Origin: Echinostoma caproni
Lineage: Eukaryota > Platyhelminthes > Trematoda > Plagiorchiida > Echinostomatidae
Direction: 5' to 3'
DNA: 64,000 bases
NCBI GenBank assembly: GCA_900618425.1
Contig: UZAN01040151.1
Location: 24,420 to 88,419 of the forward strand
Both the position numbers and the translations under genes were made by a program. The notes beneath the pieces were generated by a model that was not told the origin of the DNA, made no database searches, and saw only the letters and a program-made list of their open reading frames with translations. Below, piece after piece: positions 49,404 through 61,640 of this stretch. Positions within the stretch are counted from its first letter, which is position 1. Each line of letters opens with the position of its first letter.

Positions 49404-52400
49404 GTTTTTATTCTATGTTGACTTACCCGTATGATTCGCATAAACTGGATTACGGATATGTTTGGACTTGTGATAAAGTATGCAGGAGATGAACTTGGCT
49501 TGTCTTCAACCGATGTGCTCGTGAACATACGACACAATTGAACCTCGCAGTCAGATCAAGCGTGTCATTCCCTTTTGGCGTTTGCTTTATCTACAAGGGT
49601 TTAACATCTGTGAACGGGGACGACCATGGTGACCTGAATTCTCGATTTATAACAGACGCATCTTCACATCGACAGGTATAAGTGACAATTCGCAAGAGTG
49701 AACCTCTTTGGAAAATCCTTCTTTCACGGAGGCTGTTGGAAAACTGCTCGTTTATATTATCACCCCTCCTTGGAAGGGTGTTGTACTTTCTTTCATTCAG
49801 AACAGTGACAGGTATTTCAAAAACAAAGTTGCTTCATGTTGTCCTTACTGCATTTCAGCTGATAACTGAGGAGGCCATGGAAAGCTTGTTTGCAAGGAAG
49901 CTAAGATGCTTAACTTTCCAAAACTTTTCTTTGACTGATCTGAACATGGAGATTACACTGGTCTGTTCGGTGAAAAGTAGTCAGAGGAGTTGTATATAAA
50001 TATCAGATAATCCATCTGCTAATCGGACTGCATGACCATACTTGGGTAAATGAAAACTGCTTCCTTAATCTACTTGCGGCCATTCTCAATACTGAAAGAT
50101 TATTCCACGTACCTATAAGACAATAGATAGTCGCCGTTAACTCTTGATCACCTTTTACCCACTGGTTATTGAATGAAATTTAGTTCACAGTTCGGTTCCC
50201 GGGTTCACTTTCGTATCCTCTCACAATGACTTTTATTTATGATGCAATAAAGAGTTACTCATTCTATATGGTATTAATTAATCACTTTTTATATATTATA
50301 TTACGACCACTTTTACCCTAAAAGTTTACTCCACATCAAGCGGGTTGATGACGTGAGTATACGGTACAACGTATTTAAAATAAGATCCTGCCTGGTCTGT
50401 TTCTTATTGTATCATGCTTGGCAATCCTTGACTGATTAACGTTTGACAGATCATATCAGCACCTAACCTGTCTGATATATCATTTGGTCAGGATTTCCAG
50501 GTTCAATACGGTGATCAAACTCAATGAGCAATTGAGTACTATTTGATATCAACGTCCTTATCTTTTGCCGTGATTCCCCTCAAACGAAGCATCACAGAGG
50601 ATCATCTGATGTAAACGGGAATAGCTACCATGAAGTGGCCCAAATGCCCTTACAGAATATTACATCTTATTTTCTGAAGCTGAGGTTATTCTTTTCGCTT
50701 TTTCATGACTCTTCTCCAAACGTGACTAATTAAGGCCACATGATAAACAAAAGTTTAAAGCTAGAAGCCTGACGAGAGTCAAAATGAGCTGTTTTTATAT
50801 TGNTTGTAGCGCAAAACAAGTTAGAAATAAGAAGTTCAAATGATTCCACAACGGAGGTGATCACACCGGTGAAAACAACAACCCATATTTCTATCCTAAT
50901 AGCACGAAACTTTTGTCCATACGGCTGGAAAAGCATGGCATCGTCGTCATCGTGTGTGACAGGTACAATCAGCTTGCTTCCAATCGCTCCAAAAAGACAG
51001 TGAACATCTTTCCCAGCAAAATCATACAGACGCGAGAGAAACAAAAAACCAACACCCTTTAAAATACGCACTATACCTCAGAAAATCCAATGCCTGCTGG
51101 TTTGTTGGAATGACACATTAAACAAATGAAACAAAAGCCTCTGTAATAATTCTCTCAGTGATCATCAGTTTCTGCATTGTTATACTCGGACAACCCGTCA
51201 GACACCACCGGGACAGGGCACAAACGCAGGCAATGTATGGTTTTGTCTCTATTGGAAGTGTCATTTGTGGATCACAAGAAAGTCCTATAAAAGACTCAGA
51301 TCGGACGCTAACCATAGCTCATTTGACTTCGTTCGTTTTAACTTTGATGGTGCCACCACCGCCTGAATTTCCCCATTCTGTTTTGTATGACCGCCGTTTG
51401 ATTGATCGCTTCCCCGTTCATGGATATTGTATCATTGCATATTCGATAGTAGAGATGAAAAAGGAAAAGAAACCCCACGGATAACAAAGGAGCAGATCAG
51501 AAGGGAGGCAAACCAAGGAGTGAACTGAATGGTTAATGGAGTCCTGTGAATTCTTAGTTAATAGTAAACTTATCTTGATGTTTATTTATTTTCTTTCGCA
51601 ATTAAAGTAAGAAATGAAGATACCGCCAATCGAAATTTGCTGTCTTATTGCAAAAATTTGAGTTGTTTAGTTTTACTTGGAGGAAGTATTTTTAATCCCC
51701 GCTCTTTGTTAATTTAAAGTGAAAACCCAAGTTACTGGTGCTTATGTGACTATCCGCACGAGGTGGCAAATCGATTTACAGAGTCAAAATGTCAGTGAAC
51801 AAAGAAAAGGCAAGGAAAGTGTGTAGTTCCCACGTACTTCACGGCGATAAACAGGAACGCTGATCAGCTTAAAACGCATTCTTATTCAAACCGGATATAG
51901 ATGGACTGCTAATCGCGAATGTTATGCATATTGTTCTACTATAGCTGAAATTCCACAACTTCAATTTCTTAGGCGCATAAGTCTGCATGACTCACGTGAT
52001 CATTCAACTATGGCCTTTCCAAATGACTGAGCAAATTGGTCAAGTGAGAGCCACTGCTGCCCTAAATTACCACAGCGAACTGATGACAATCGTTTGTTCT
52101 ATGTCAGGTAATTTACCAAAACCGAGGAAATCTATCGTAATGAGACGTAAATCTAATATTCGTCTAACCCTAATAAGGTTTTCCAAGTCAATCCTTTTGG
52201 TGTGTGAGAAACGATGAATCCAACATCGGGAATGAGGCAGTTCCAACAACAACAACATTTGAACAAATCCTTGATTCAATTTGTCGCTTCGGTTTCTCGT
52301 GGAGGTAGCAAACACAACCAAAAGTGCGAAGTGAACGGGAAAACAAGTGACGAATAAAAAACAATCTCATTGTATGCGCAGAAAAGCAACTGAAGGGATA

Positions 52401-53369
52401 AATACTATTACTGGTGAATAGATGGGGAGTTGGTCTGAAAACAACTACGATTCCTTGTACTTCCAACGCGTTTCCTTTACTCCGGATAGCTGCTCATCCC
52501 CCTCCCCTCTTACGAGGGATGTGCGAGTTCAAGATCTGTCCAACCCGATTTAGATGACTTGTTTAGTCCAGATCAATCAAATAGAAACAGAAACAGTTCT
52601 TGAATGAAAAACAGGATTATGAAATGATTCAATTCGTGGGTAATGATAAAAGTATCATGGCCTATCTGTTCAAAAAAATAGTGGAACTGGTACAACTGCG
52701 GTGGAACAATGCACGCTGTAACCAATTTACGGATTGCACTACGGAGAACAGGGATAATTTTAAAGTCTGAAAGTGTACAACGTTTAAGAGTCTGTTACGA
52801 GAAGTCTATGTAAATTACTATAAGCTAAAAGATTCATATCAGAGATTGAGGCTCAAACCGACTAAATATCTGAATAAAACGATCTTGCAGTCAAAGGATA
52901 TCACAACAGTGGGCAATGAACTTGAAAATGATGAAAATTGTCTCTAGGTAAAGAGACAAAAGATGGTGACAAAGTAGTACCATTATAATGAATTTCTAGA
53001 GAGAATGAACTTTTTATTGTTTCGAATTGTGATTTTTTCTAGTGTGAGAAAAAAACTGGTAAGAACATCCAACAACATCCATCCAATAAGGTGGACAATT
53101 ACTGAGGGTTTCAAGGTCAAGCGATGCCAAATGGATAGCACTATCAAGCGCAAGATATAGAAGTTCACTGACTTGTACTGTCAAATAATTGTCCCCCACA
53201 TGCTCAATGGTTTTAACTTTGTGGTATTTATTATGCTGGAATACCATTACCATTTTTGGTTACACTGCACTAGTTGTTCTCCAATGCCAGACTTATAACC
53301 AACGTGGGTGCTACTGACTTATTGTTTGAAAACAAGTTCCTTTTTCGATCCCTCTACAGCACTTATGCT
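49404..53369. other. No confidently supported gene
   Basis: A minus frame at about 50790-51071 has protein-like composition (FAGKDVHCLFGAIGSKLIVP, then DDDDAMLFQPYGQKFRAI) and pyrimidine-rich DNA upstream, but no good donor and no family. A plus frame at 49682-49999 contains an acceptor-like TTACTGCATTTCAG, again without homology. Both remain below the level of a gene call. There is an ambiguous base at 50803. Confidence 0.4.
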
Positions 53370-53384
53370 ACCGTCACGGTTTTA
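53370..53384 (+). other. 15-base match to the 5' part of the schistosome spliced leader
   Basis: ACCGTCACGGTTTTA equals bases 2-16 of the Schistosoma mansoni spliced leader as I remember it. The match stops there: the rest of the leader and its donor site are absent. The first 11 bases form a small self-complementary hairpin, so coincidence is possible. A 5' remnant of a retroposed trans-spliced transcript is the alternative. Confidence 0.2.
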
Positions 53385-54296
53385 TATCGGATCGAATTTC
53401 ACTCTAATAGTCAATAATTTTCCTAAACGGTCATATTCACCGTTATATAATTTCTGGTTGATATGAATAATCGATAGTTCATTAAAAACAATAAAAACAA
53501 AATAACTGAATGTGAATATAGCCTCTAATGTATTCGTAACTGTGTTTCGAAATATTTATCTAAAGGAACAACTCAATGTAGAGAATAAACTGAAACCCCA
53601 TTAGAATCATAAAAAGATATTAATGACTTACAAAATGAAAAGCTAAGCTGAAGAGTTGGAAAGTACGGTGGTGCCTGTTCTGCTTTACTGAGGATGTTGA
53701 GAGCAGCTGGTGGTTAGCTGATAAAGATAGACTATGTAGGCGACAACATTCGCGGCACAAGTCAACCATTTTGACACCATTTTTATTTTTACAATCTTAT
53801 TCTACGATCCCGAGCCCGTTCTTCCATGGAGTTACCGGATGTACACGTTTGATGGTATCCAGGAAAATTCGAGGTTTTACAGTTAGTGTTTCTTTGGATT
53901 TATGATAGCTCAACTACATTCTAAGTTACGGATAAACCTTCTATTGCATAAGCCACCTACAAATTCCTGAAACGCCAAGCAATGCAATTTAGACATTATA
54001 AACTTTTGAAACGTTTTCGCATTATGTGTAATGATTCGACTAAAAAGCGGAAGGCTACCACTATGGTTAAACACACAAGCACCTTTGTGGAAAACTATTG
54101 TCGTAAGAGTTTCATTAGTGGGCGTAAAAGTAGCACTGAGCAATAGTTGACAATAATAATGATGATTTCTAGTACCAATCTAAAAAATAAAATTATGTTT
54201 CATCTAAAATATTCCAACACGTAGTACTCGCGCGCTTGGTTCTTGCTTATTGACAACGATTTTCTGAGGAAATTCATCAAATTCAGTTCTGTCAAA

Positions 54297-54420
54297 TACA
54301 TTTTTCGTCCAATCTGATCGTTAGCCTCACCCCTCCCGCTTCCCGGGGCAAGAGCTGGGGATTAGGGAGGCGATAGGTTGTTCTGTTGGACTTGCAGTTC
54401 GCGTGACGTACACACTTCAG
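54297..54420. repeat. GC-rich patch, probable old repeat
   Basis: A sharp local rise in G+C (CCCCTCCCGCTTCCCGGGGC and following) in otherwise AT-rich DNA. There is no frame or domain, and it resembles the GC-rich patch near 40.05 kb in character only. Confidence 0.25.
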
Positions 54421-54849
54421 GTTGACAGTTGTTTGTAAACTACCCAAACAATGGAAAAAGCAAGTGGAGCAGATGCCATGGTTAAATTTTGATTGATGGT
54501 GCTTACATGACATCCGGTATTGGCATCGTAAACATTTTACAATAATTGTTTTTAATTCTACTTAACAGGCATGGTGGACAGATACCATTAATCACTCGTC
54601 GCAATTGGTGCTCCTTCTCTCTCTGTCTTTGAAAACACGTTTTTGCCAGTGATCGGAGACACTATGAATCCTTGTTCTGTAAACATCTTTAAGGAGCTAA
54701 TATGCAGCATACCAATATACCGAAACTTATGTGTCAACCATTTTGTTAGCATATATCAACATTATACGTGCTTGTATTATGTTTCCCAATCCGTTGGTGT
54801 AACGGTAGACAAAACCACGTTCCATTAACATTATCCCTGCAACTGAGTG

Positions 54850-54930
54850 CATAACAGTGATCGAATGGTTCAGGAGTAAAGACGTTGCTCTGAGGAAACA
54901 CCGTTTGAATCTCAGTAGAGATACAAAATT
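54850..54930 (+). repeat. tRNA-like segment, candidate SINE head
   Basis: TGGTTCAGGAG (54866-54876) resembles an A box. GTTTGAATCTC (54903-54913) resembles a B box 37 bases downstream. No clean acceptor stem forms, so this is not a functional tRNA gene. About 70 bases after the B box comes a T run (54984-54990), which could be a terminator for RNA polymerase III. Confidence 0.33.
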
Positions 54931-57037
54931 TAAACACTGTGTCGATTAAACTCGTTAAGGACAAAACAACTCTCCGGCATTCTTTTTTTGATCATGGGGC
55001 TGATTGTTTACATTCTTTTTTGCTATTTAACGAGCTTCTGTCGTGATTCAGATATTGCAGATAAGAAGATTAGGCATTAGCTGATACACCTAGTGCCGTA
55101 GACTAAAGAACACTGCGGATAATCAAAACGGAAAGGAACAAAGAACGTGGGTTCAATGTCCTAGAGGAGATTCATAACAGAAGAAAATAAAAATCGATAT
55201 TGTACGAGATTCTAGAAGCCCTACATTCCAGAAGGTAATACATAAATTTTCAGCTGCATTGATCCAAAAAAGTTTCCAAAGCTTTGCAAAAATATCGATG
55301 GAAAGTATTCAGCAATTATCCAGTGAAACGAATATGCTGCACTTGTGTTTCGCTTGTAATTTTGCCACTTTTTTCACCTCAACGTTGATGATGGTTAAAC
55401 ATGTTCAGTGCAAAACCATCACAGCCTTCCTATCCACATTTCTACCTGGTGTCCTCCTTTGAAGTGGCAATATTTGTATGAAAGCCTGCAACCAACGTTT
55501 ATTCCGTTACTAACAATAACGAAAACACATAACTGGCCGAGTATAATCAGCCCGCATTTGGCCTGATTAACAAAGTGGTCACCAACGTTATACAAGCGTC
55601 TGGGAATCAACATCCTGGATGGGCTGGTTGACAGAATGACTTACAAGGTCTAACAAAACCAAACATGGTCCCTCGATTATGATTGTGGACTGGATACACA
55701 TAAGATCTAGATTAATATGAACTCTTAATAAGTGAAAATTAACCAGATCGAAGTTATGCTGGGGTTCTTTAACTATCGTCGCCGCATTTCAATGGCCTAA
55801 GAAACGTTTTGCGAGTAGAATTGATGTTGGCAAACTACTTCGCGTGCTCTCTTAACGCCGTAAAGGCAGATTTCTACAAGTTGAAATAAGTCTTTGAAAC
55901 AGAGTTGTGGAAAGGTGAAATGTGTAAGGTTTGGTCACGGAGTGTGGCCAAGACAGATCACAAGATGTGAAAAATAGTTGAATAAAATGGGCCGATTTAA
56001 CTAAAATTGTGGATGCGAGTGGTGGTGAAGGATAGAGTGAAGGGTTTCATACAGTCAAAAATGAGAGAACTATCTTTATTTAAATTCGCCCTAAAGAGGG
56101 AGGCACAGGAAAAACCAGAATACTTTGTCGTCCAACACATTATGAAAGGAACGTGTAATGCCTCTGCACTAGTCAAGTCAAGTCAATAGTAGATTTGTGC
56201 ACTTTTTTGAGGTGTTTAGTTGTTTCTCTGCGCTATTCTAAAATGGAAAACATTTTTGCACAAACGAGGATCTTTGAGAAGTGAATGGCCATTGAATGAA
56301 ACTTTGCGACGTTTTCCAAACTCCAGTCTCATGGTCGATGTACGGAAAGCTTGAAAAGAGCTCCAAGATCACGTATTTTACTATTTCTAGAGGTTGTTCC
56401 TCAGTTGAAACCACAATTTTGTGTTCCAATACGTTTGAGATGGAACTGTTGTTTCCTTGGTGGTAAGCACATCTTACACTACGCCGAATCGCCACGTTGT
56501 GTGATATGTTCTTCCTTCGCCCTCTTTTCAAATTCACTATCGTGTTTTAAGTATTGCGCTCTCATAACGTTTTACCACATTTTATTGACTGCCTTGACCT
56601 CATACAATAAACAAATCCCATGACGTAATTTACACGTTAACCGCTTCCTTTTAATCCTTCCTTTTAACAGGTATGTTTCTTTCTTTGACATGGTTGTATA
56701 AATGCATGTTTACAAATGAGAGTTCGTGAATATGATGAGCAATCGCATTTATTGAATCGTTTATGTTTATCATCTAGGCAAATAAATGGCGAAAGTATAT
56801 GCACAGAAATTCACATATTGACCAATCACCAGGAAAATTAATTTAAATCCCTTTTGTTTTCATCCGGTTTTAAACAGATTGAAAAGAGTAAGAGCATTGA
56901 TTATTTAGGGTTGAATACAGCGACTGTATTCAAGATTTCACAATTACAAATAGACAAATTTAATTTATGATACAATTTTTTGTTCCAAAGACCCTTACAT
57001 TTGAAGAATCAAAAACAAAAGTGCAATGTCATTCCCA
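54931..57037. other. No supported gene
   Basis: Short frames on both strands. A 99-codon minus frame (56238-56537) has ordinary composition but no recognisable motif. Confidence 0.45.
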
Positions 57038-57382
57038 TCAGAAGATCCGTTGTTCTCTACTAATGACCACTCGTTCATCAAATATAGACAGTGAATCTTG
57101 CAAAAAAGCAAGCATTCTAGTTTGGTTTTTATTAGCAAGACAGATAGAGTTGGGAGAAATAGTTGTAACGAATTTCCCCTTCAAAACAACACAAAAAGGA
57201 TCAACTTCCAAACCACTTGTATCAAAAGTTCTGCGTAAAACGTCAACTAAGGTCATCATACATTGATGGGAAGAGTCCGCAAACGAGGTGACTAAGAAAC
57301 AATCATAATTCAGCCTGGATTTCGGACTGTTTGATAAAATCAACCGAGATGAATGAGAAAACTTCAGAAATTTTAAACCCAC
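57038..57382 (-). pseudogene. Possible non-LTR reverse transcriptase motif C region (weak), or a terminal exon
   Basis: The minus-strand frame contains SFADSSHQ, then LVDVLRRTFDTSGLEVDPFC and VVLKGKFV. In many non-LTR polymerases the catalytic FADD/YADD box is followed by a helix ending in GLE(I/V)NP.K and then a short strand ending in a Val-Leu pair. The order and spacing here fit, but the second Asp of the box is Ser and the conserved Lys is missing. A fine splice acceptor (TTGTTTCTTAG) lies just before the FADS segment (exon start at about plus 57291), so a host terminal exon is an alternative reading. The plus strand is also open over much of this region (56967-57266). Confidence 0.3.
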
Positions 57383-58588
57383 AGAACTCGCGTGTCATTT
57401 TGTGTATAGTATTCATAGACTTCAGTTTACTCTGCCCTACTGAACTGTTAGTAGTGTCTTTATTTGGTCACATTATTCACAAAGGGATTTGAAAATGTCA
57501 GCGGCGTTGGTCAAACAGATTAGTCAACATGCTCTCGCATTGTCCTCAGGCGCTAAGTGTAAATTATTCGACCACCTTGATAGGTAGCAGTCTGCTTCCC
57601 AAAAATTAAATCTAAGGTTGGTATGAATTAAATAAAACGGATGGTAAATAGACAAAGATTTTAAGAATACATTTTAAGCCCAAAGCTTCCTGCAAATACG
57701 AATATGAAAACTTCATAATCCGAACAGTTTACATATTGAGGAAAGAATAACTCTAATACTTATTGCTATGACACCCAATTACTTCGTTGGCAACCGGATT
57801 CTAGAGCTCGCAAGCTGCTGTAACAGTCAGCAGATATGTAATGCTTCGAAGGTTCTACTATGTAGAACCTAAAACAAGTTTAAGTAGTTCCGAACCACCC
57901 GTTAATTACTGTAGGTACTATCCAAACATCCAGAAGCAAAATATTTCTTCCTAGAACATTATATTCCACTTGCCTATACTTTGTAGAAAAAAACACCAGA
58001 AAACGAATACTCATGCCAAACGCGTTCTTCGTAATAATTAAAAACACGATTTTGCCCAATGGTATGGGCGAATATCACTACGAACTGCAAGTTGTGTATT
58101 CAACTCTCACCCCTATCACCTGACTTATACTGTTTTCTTTTACCCTCAACAAGACTTCATTTGATCCCATTTAACTTCACGGAATCTGATAACATGGTTT
58201 TTCATTTCGCAAAAACGCTACCGGCCAAACATGTGAGTCCACACTATCATCTTCAGAGCACAATCTTCAAAACGTTTTGAAAATCTGTGTTATTTGAGCA
58301 CAAACACTGACTTGATACGCAGTCGTCATGCTTTATTCCCGTTAAGCACAGGATTACTCATCTTGGGAACAAATCTACCACAATTCGAAAAACGTGTTGG
58401 AGCAATTCAGTTCATTTGTGTATGGCACTGTACGCACGTGAGTCGATATGCTCTACAAACTTAGTTCTTTGATCCAATAAATATTCTAAGGAATGAACCG
58501 TGCCATTGTAGCAATCTGTGAGGCAATTTGCTGATAGATAATAGTCATCGTTCATAAACACCCACTCGAGTAGCGAGAGATTTGTTTA

Positions 58589-58612
58589 CTCTCTCTCTCT
58601 CTATATATATAT
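58589..58612. repeat. (CT)n followed by (AT)n microsatellite
   Basis: Seven CT units followed directly by about five AT units. Confidence 0.9.
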
Positions 58613-59226
58613 GTATAAAGTCAATCCTGGGGGTTAGTTATGAGATAAACCAGGTATGGTGACCAAAATAATGGGCCGCGCTACACCGTGTCTGAACAAA
58701 ATAATCGGCTACGCGGTGGTCAAGTGAGTAATATGCCTGCGTTCTGCTTGTGAGTCTCTGGAGTTGATCTTCATATGAGGCAAAACAGCTGTAAAGTGAC
58801 ATTGACGAGCACTGGACGCGGTTGTTAGGATTTGCAAGAATCGCCAAACTATCAGTTCTGCGATAGAAGTAAAACAAATATGTGCAAACTCAGTCCACTT
58901 GAGCACAAGGTTTGGTGCCAAATTCGATTTGTTTACGATGCTAACGAGATCTCGGGATACCCGCCTTATTGATCTAACCTGTGGCTTAATATTTGAGAAT
59001 AATCTATGAGCTTCTCAACTACGGCAAGTACACTATGTCTGGCCTTAGATTTGACCGGTATTTTCACCCAAAGAATCTATGATAGTACTACTAAAAATTA
59101 TTTTTGATCAAGTTTTGACGCCGGGTATCTAAATAATTATCATCTTGCGAAAGCTGTCTTCAACTCCGACAGTTTTCTTCAAATTTTCGGTAGCATTTTA
59201 TTTGACATGCAACTTATGTTTATTAC

Positions 59227-59248
59227 TATTATTATTATTATTATTATT
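59227..59248. repeat. (ATT)n microsatellite
   Basis: About seven uninterrupted TAT/ATT units. Confidence 0.95.
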
Positions 59249-61020
59249 TCTGATTAGAGGATGTTTAAACCTAAATTAGACTTCTAGCTGTTCATTTCTT
59301 AATCGTCGATTCTCACTCTCCTCAATGAGGTATTTCTTCCGACCTGAGAGATTAACGTGAGGCGTGGTTCTAAAAAGCATTTACGGAGACCATCAGACAT
59401 TAAATTGCTCACTCCAAACGTTTACTCATTGAAAGCATTAACACTGTCTTGAACAACTTTAAACAAATGACGAAATGGTACACTGAAAAATAAAAATCAA
59501 GATTTAAAGAATAAGTGTGGATTGAGTGAAATCTGTCTGAAACCACTGTCTGAGTGCGTCTCATTCCCCTAATTAAGTTTTCGGACTCGTGTTCACCAAA
59601 ACATCCTAAAACTCGGTTGCGCAAAAACGATTTCAGAAGTTCCTTAATAACAATTTGACGGGGCTCCCATCTGTTGGTGGTCAACTATCTTCATATACAA
59701 GGCAAACAAACGATTACTTAGTTTAATCATTGTAAATATTGTGAATATTGTAAATACTCTCTTGAAGATTTAAGTTCTCCCCCAGCTCTCACTTGATAAG
59801 TCTGGCTTTGCTTTCCTACCCGTTTTCCGTAATTGTGAACGCATGTAGCTTTGGTTCGGGCGTGTTAGCCATTTTCTGTTCAAATACTAAAGTGACTGTG
59901 ACATGTGTGTGTAGACTGGAGGTAATCTGATTTCAGATACCTTGGGTGAAGCAATTTTCGTGGTTTCTTTAGTCAGAGTTCGAATGTCTTAAATTGTGGA
60001 AACATCCATGTCTTTCAACTGCTTACTAACCCGATGAACAAGCTCTGTGTTCGGACTACAGTGAAAACAGACAAACACAATCACCTAATTTGAAGATAGT
60101 AGGAGTGAAGTGTGATTTATGCATCACTATTGAACTATTATAATATAGTATTATTTTAACTGTTCCGTTAACTCCTATGTCCTGAATCTGTAAGACTTAA
60201 TTTTGTTAACAATGTTATCACACTTGGATTTCAATCACCAATTCATTAATCGAGGTTAACTCAGTTTCGTCAGCGAAACATCATTTGGGAATTCCAATAA
60301 ATTCCATTGGTGATACAGCTGTACAGCTGCCGCTGAATGATTATCACAAGTAAGTGACATGTTGATTCCGTGTGACCAATTCACCAGCGCGGCTATACTC
60401 AGTTTTCCATTATGTTTACATATACTTAGTTGATGTTTTTCGAAACTCGGGAGAGTTGTACTAAGTTTCGACAAAACGAACTGCTATATTCGCTTCGCTG
60501 ATTCACGTAAACGCCAGTCAGTCATGTTTCACCGATTGGACCGCTCTGTTCGATGACCTCCATGGAGCGCAATCCAATCGAGCTAATTGTCCAATTGTTT
60601 TGCCGTGAAGTGTGAGCACTTGAATGAACACTCGGAGTTTTAGAGAGAGAATATAGTGGTTTGTTTGATGAAAATACTCGGGCCTGACATCCGGTACAGT
60701 GAGCTGATAAAGGTTTGTTTCTCATTTAGTTTTACTCTCCTAGTCGAACTTCCTTTAATGATTCATCAATTTGATACGCAATTCCCTCAATACGTTCCAC
60801 CATGCTGTGGCAGTTTCAATTTCCACTGTATGGGACTTCAATTTCCGGTGGAGCTCAAATCGCTGATTGATAGATAACTACGTAGAATTCCAGTAAACTA
60901 CCGTGTGCAGTCGAGCAACGTGGAACACACACTTCCAAACCTATTCGTAATTACAAGTGATCTGGTGGTTTTTGCCATACCAGATCTTTCACACAAACAA
61001 CAAGCTATTTTATAATAAAC

Positions 61021-61640
61021 GTCAAAGTCAAAGTTTCATTATGGAAAATACATACAAGCGGTTGCTTTTTTAGTCCCATGGGATTTGGCACAGATGAATC
61101 GGTTCACAGTTCATGCAAAGTAGATGGATGTCACAATGTGTCCTTTTTCGTGCACTTCTACGGATGTTGAAACTTAAGACTTTTCATCATCCAGTTTTTG
61201 CTTTAATGAATCAACTGTAGGCGCAGAAACAACGTGTTGTGGTAGAGAATTCCAAGCAATCACACTCTGAGGGCGAATGAATAACGCCAGTATTCTAGTC
61301 GGCAATTTTGGAGCCCCAATTTGAATGAGTGCCCCCCCAGGTGAGTGTTGGGCGACAAGGAAAAGAGTGGACAACATGGGTGGTCTGGGTTATGCATTGT
61401 TCGGTATACCAAGATCAAGTCTCCTGGAATGGGGTGATACTGTGTGGAGTTGCAGCGTTTCCAGTCTTTCCGCATAACTCTTGGAATGCAGTTACTTGAC
61501 CATTTTGGTGACCATTCTTTGTGGATGATCCAGAATCTTCTGATCGCGTTACAGCCGTGGATTTCATGCCTGATTGGCGTACTCTATGCGGGTTCCTATG
61601 ATTGCCAAGTTATCAAAGGAACACGAAACCATGACTGTTT
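61021..61640 (-). mobile_element. CR1-like LINE, 5'-truncated 3' end
   Basis: Fragment of a non-LTR retrotransposon on the minus strand: the last roughly 155 codons of the polymerase (listed separately), about 150 bases of 3' untranslated sequence, and a terminal tandem of two TTTGAC-type hexamers (61021-61034). CR1-clade elements commonly end in short tandem repeats rather than poly(A), so the tail marks the 3' terminus well. The 5' end fades at about 61640, as expected for incomplete reverse transcription. No target-site duplication could be identified by eye. Confidence 0.8.
61172..61632 (-). pseudogene. CR1-like reverse transcriptase C-terminal domain
   Basis: Read across two frames on the minus strand: RIEYANQA then NPRL and RDQKILDHPQRMVTKMVK (61478-about 61600), LHSKSYAERLETLQLHTV, then GDLILVYRTMHNPDHPC and LSPNTHLGGHSFKLGLQNCR (about 61300-61440), and RPQSVIAWNSLPQHVVSAPT ending KQKLDDEKS at the stop (61174). 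This matches the CR1-type order HLEYA..W.P.L..D...LE..QRRATKMVK, RRLRGDLI..YR, LR.H..KL, and R....WNSLP..VV.A.....FK..LD. There are in-frame stops (in the W of ANQAW, before RDQ, and after MVK) and a frameshift near 61440 and again near 61300. It is an inactive fossil, but diverged little enough to classify confidently. Confidence 0.85.

Larger units (their letters stand above)
57383..61020. other. No supported gene; simple repeats
   Basis: Contains (CT)n-(AT)n at 58589-58612 and (ATT)n at 59227-59248. A short plus-strand frame at 60735-60872 has an acceptor-like ACTCTCCTAG before it, but the preceding sequence does not give a compatible frame. Confidence 0.5.

Noticed and set aside
49682..49999. 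105-codon plus-strand frame with an internal acceptor-like CATTTCAG
   Set aside because: The acceptor sits in the middle of a frame that is open on both sides, no donor of quality follows, and no homology is recognised.
50790..51071. Minus-strand frame with FAGKDVHCLFGAIGSKLIVP
   Set aside because: Protein-like, but it lacks a consensus donor, the acceptor is non-standard, and the frame runs into an ambiguous base. Not enough for a gene call.
60692..60758. 31-base GT-AG micro-intron (AAAG|GTTTGT ... CTCCTAG|TC)
   Set aside because: Flatworms do have introns this short, but joining the two sides creates an in-frame stop in every compatible reading.
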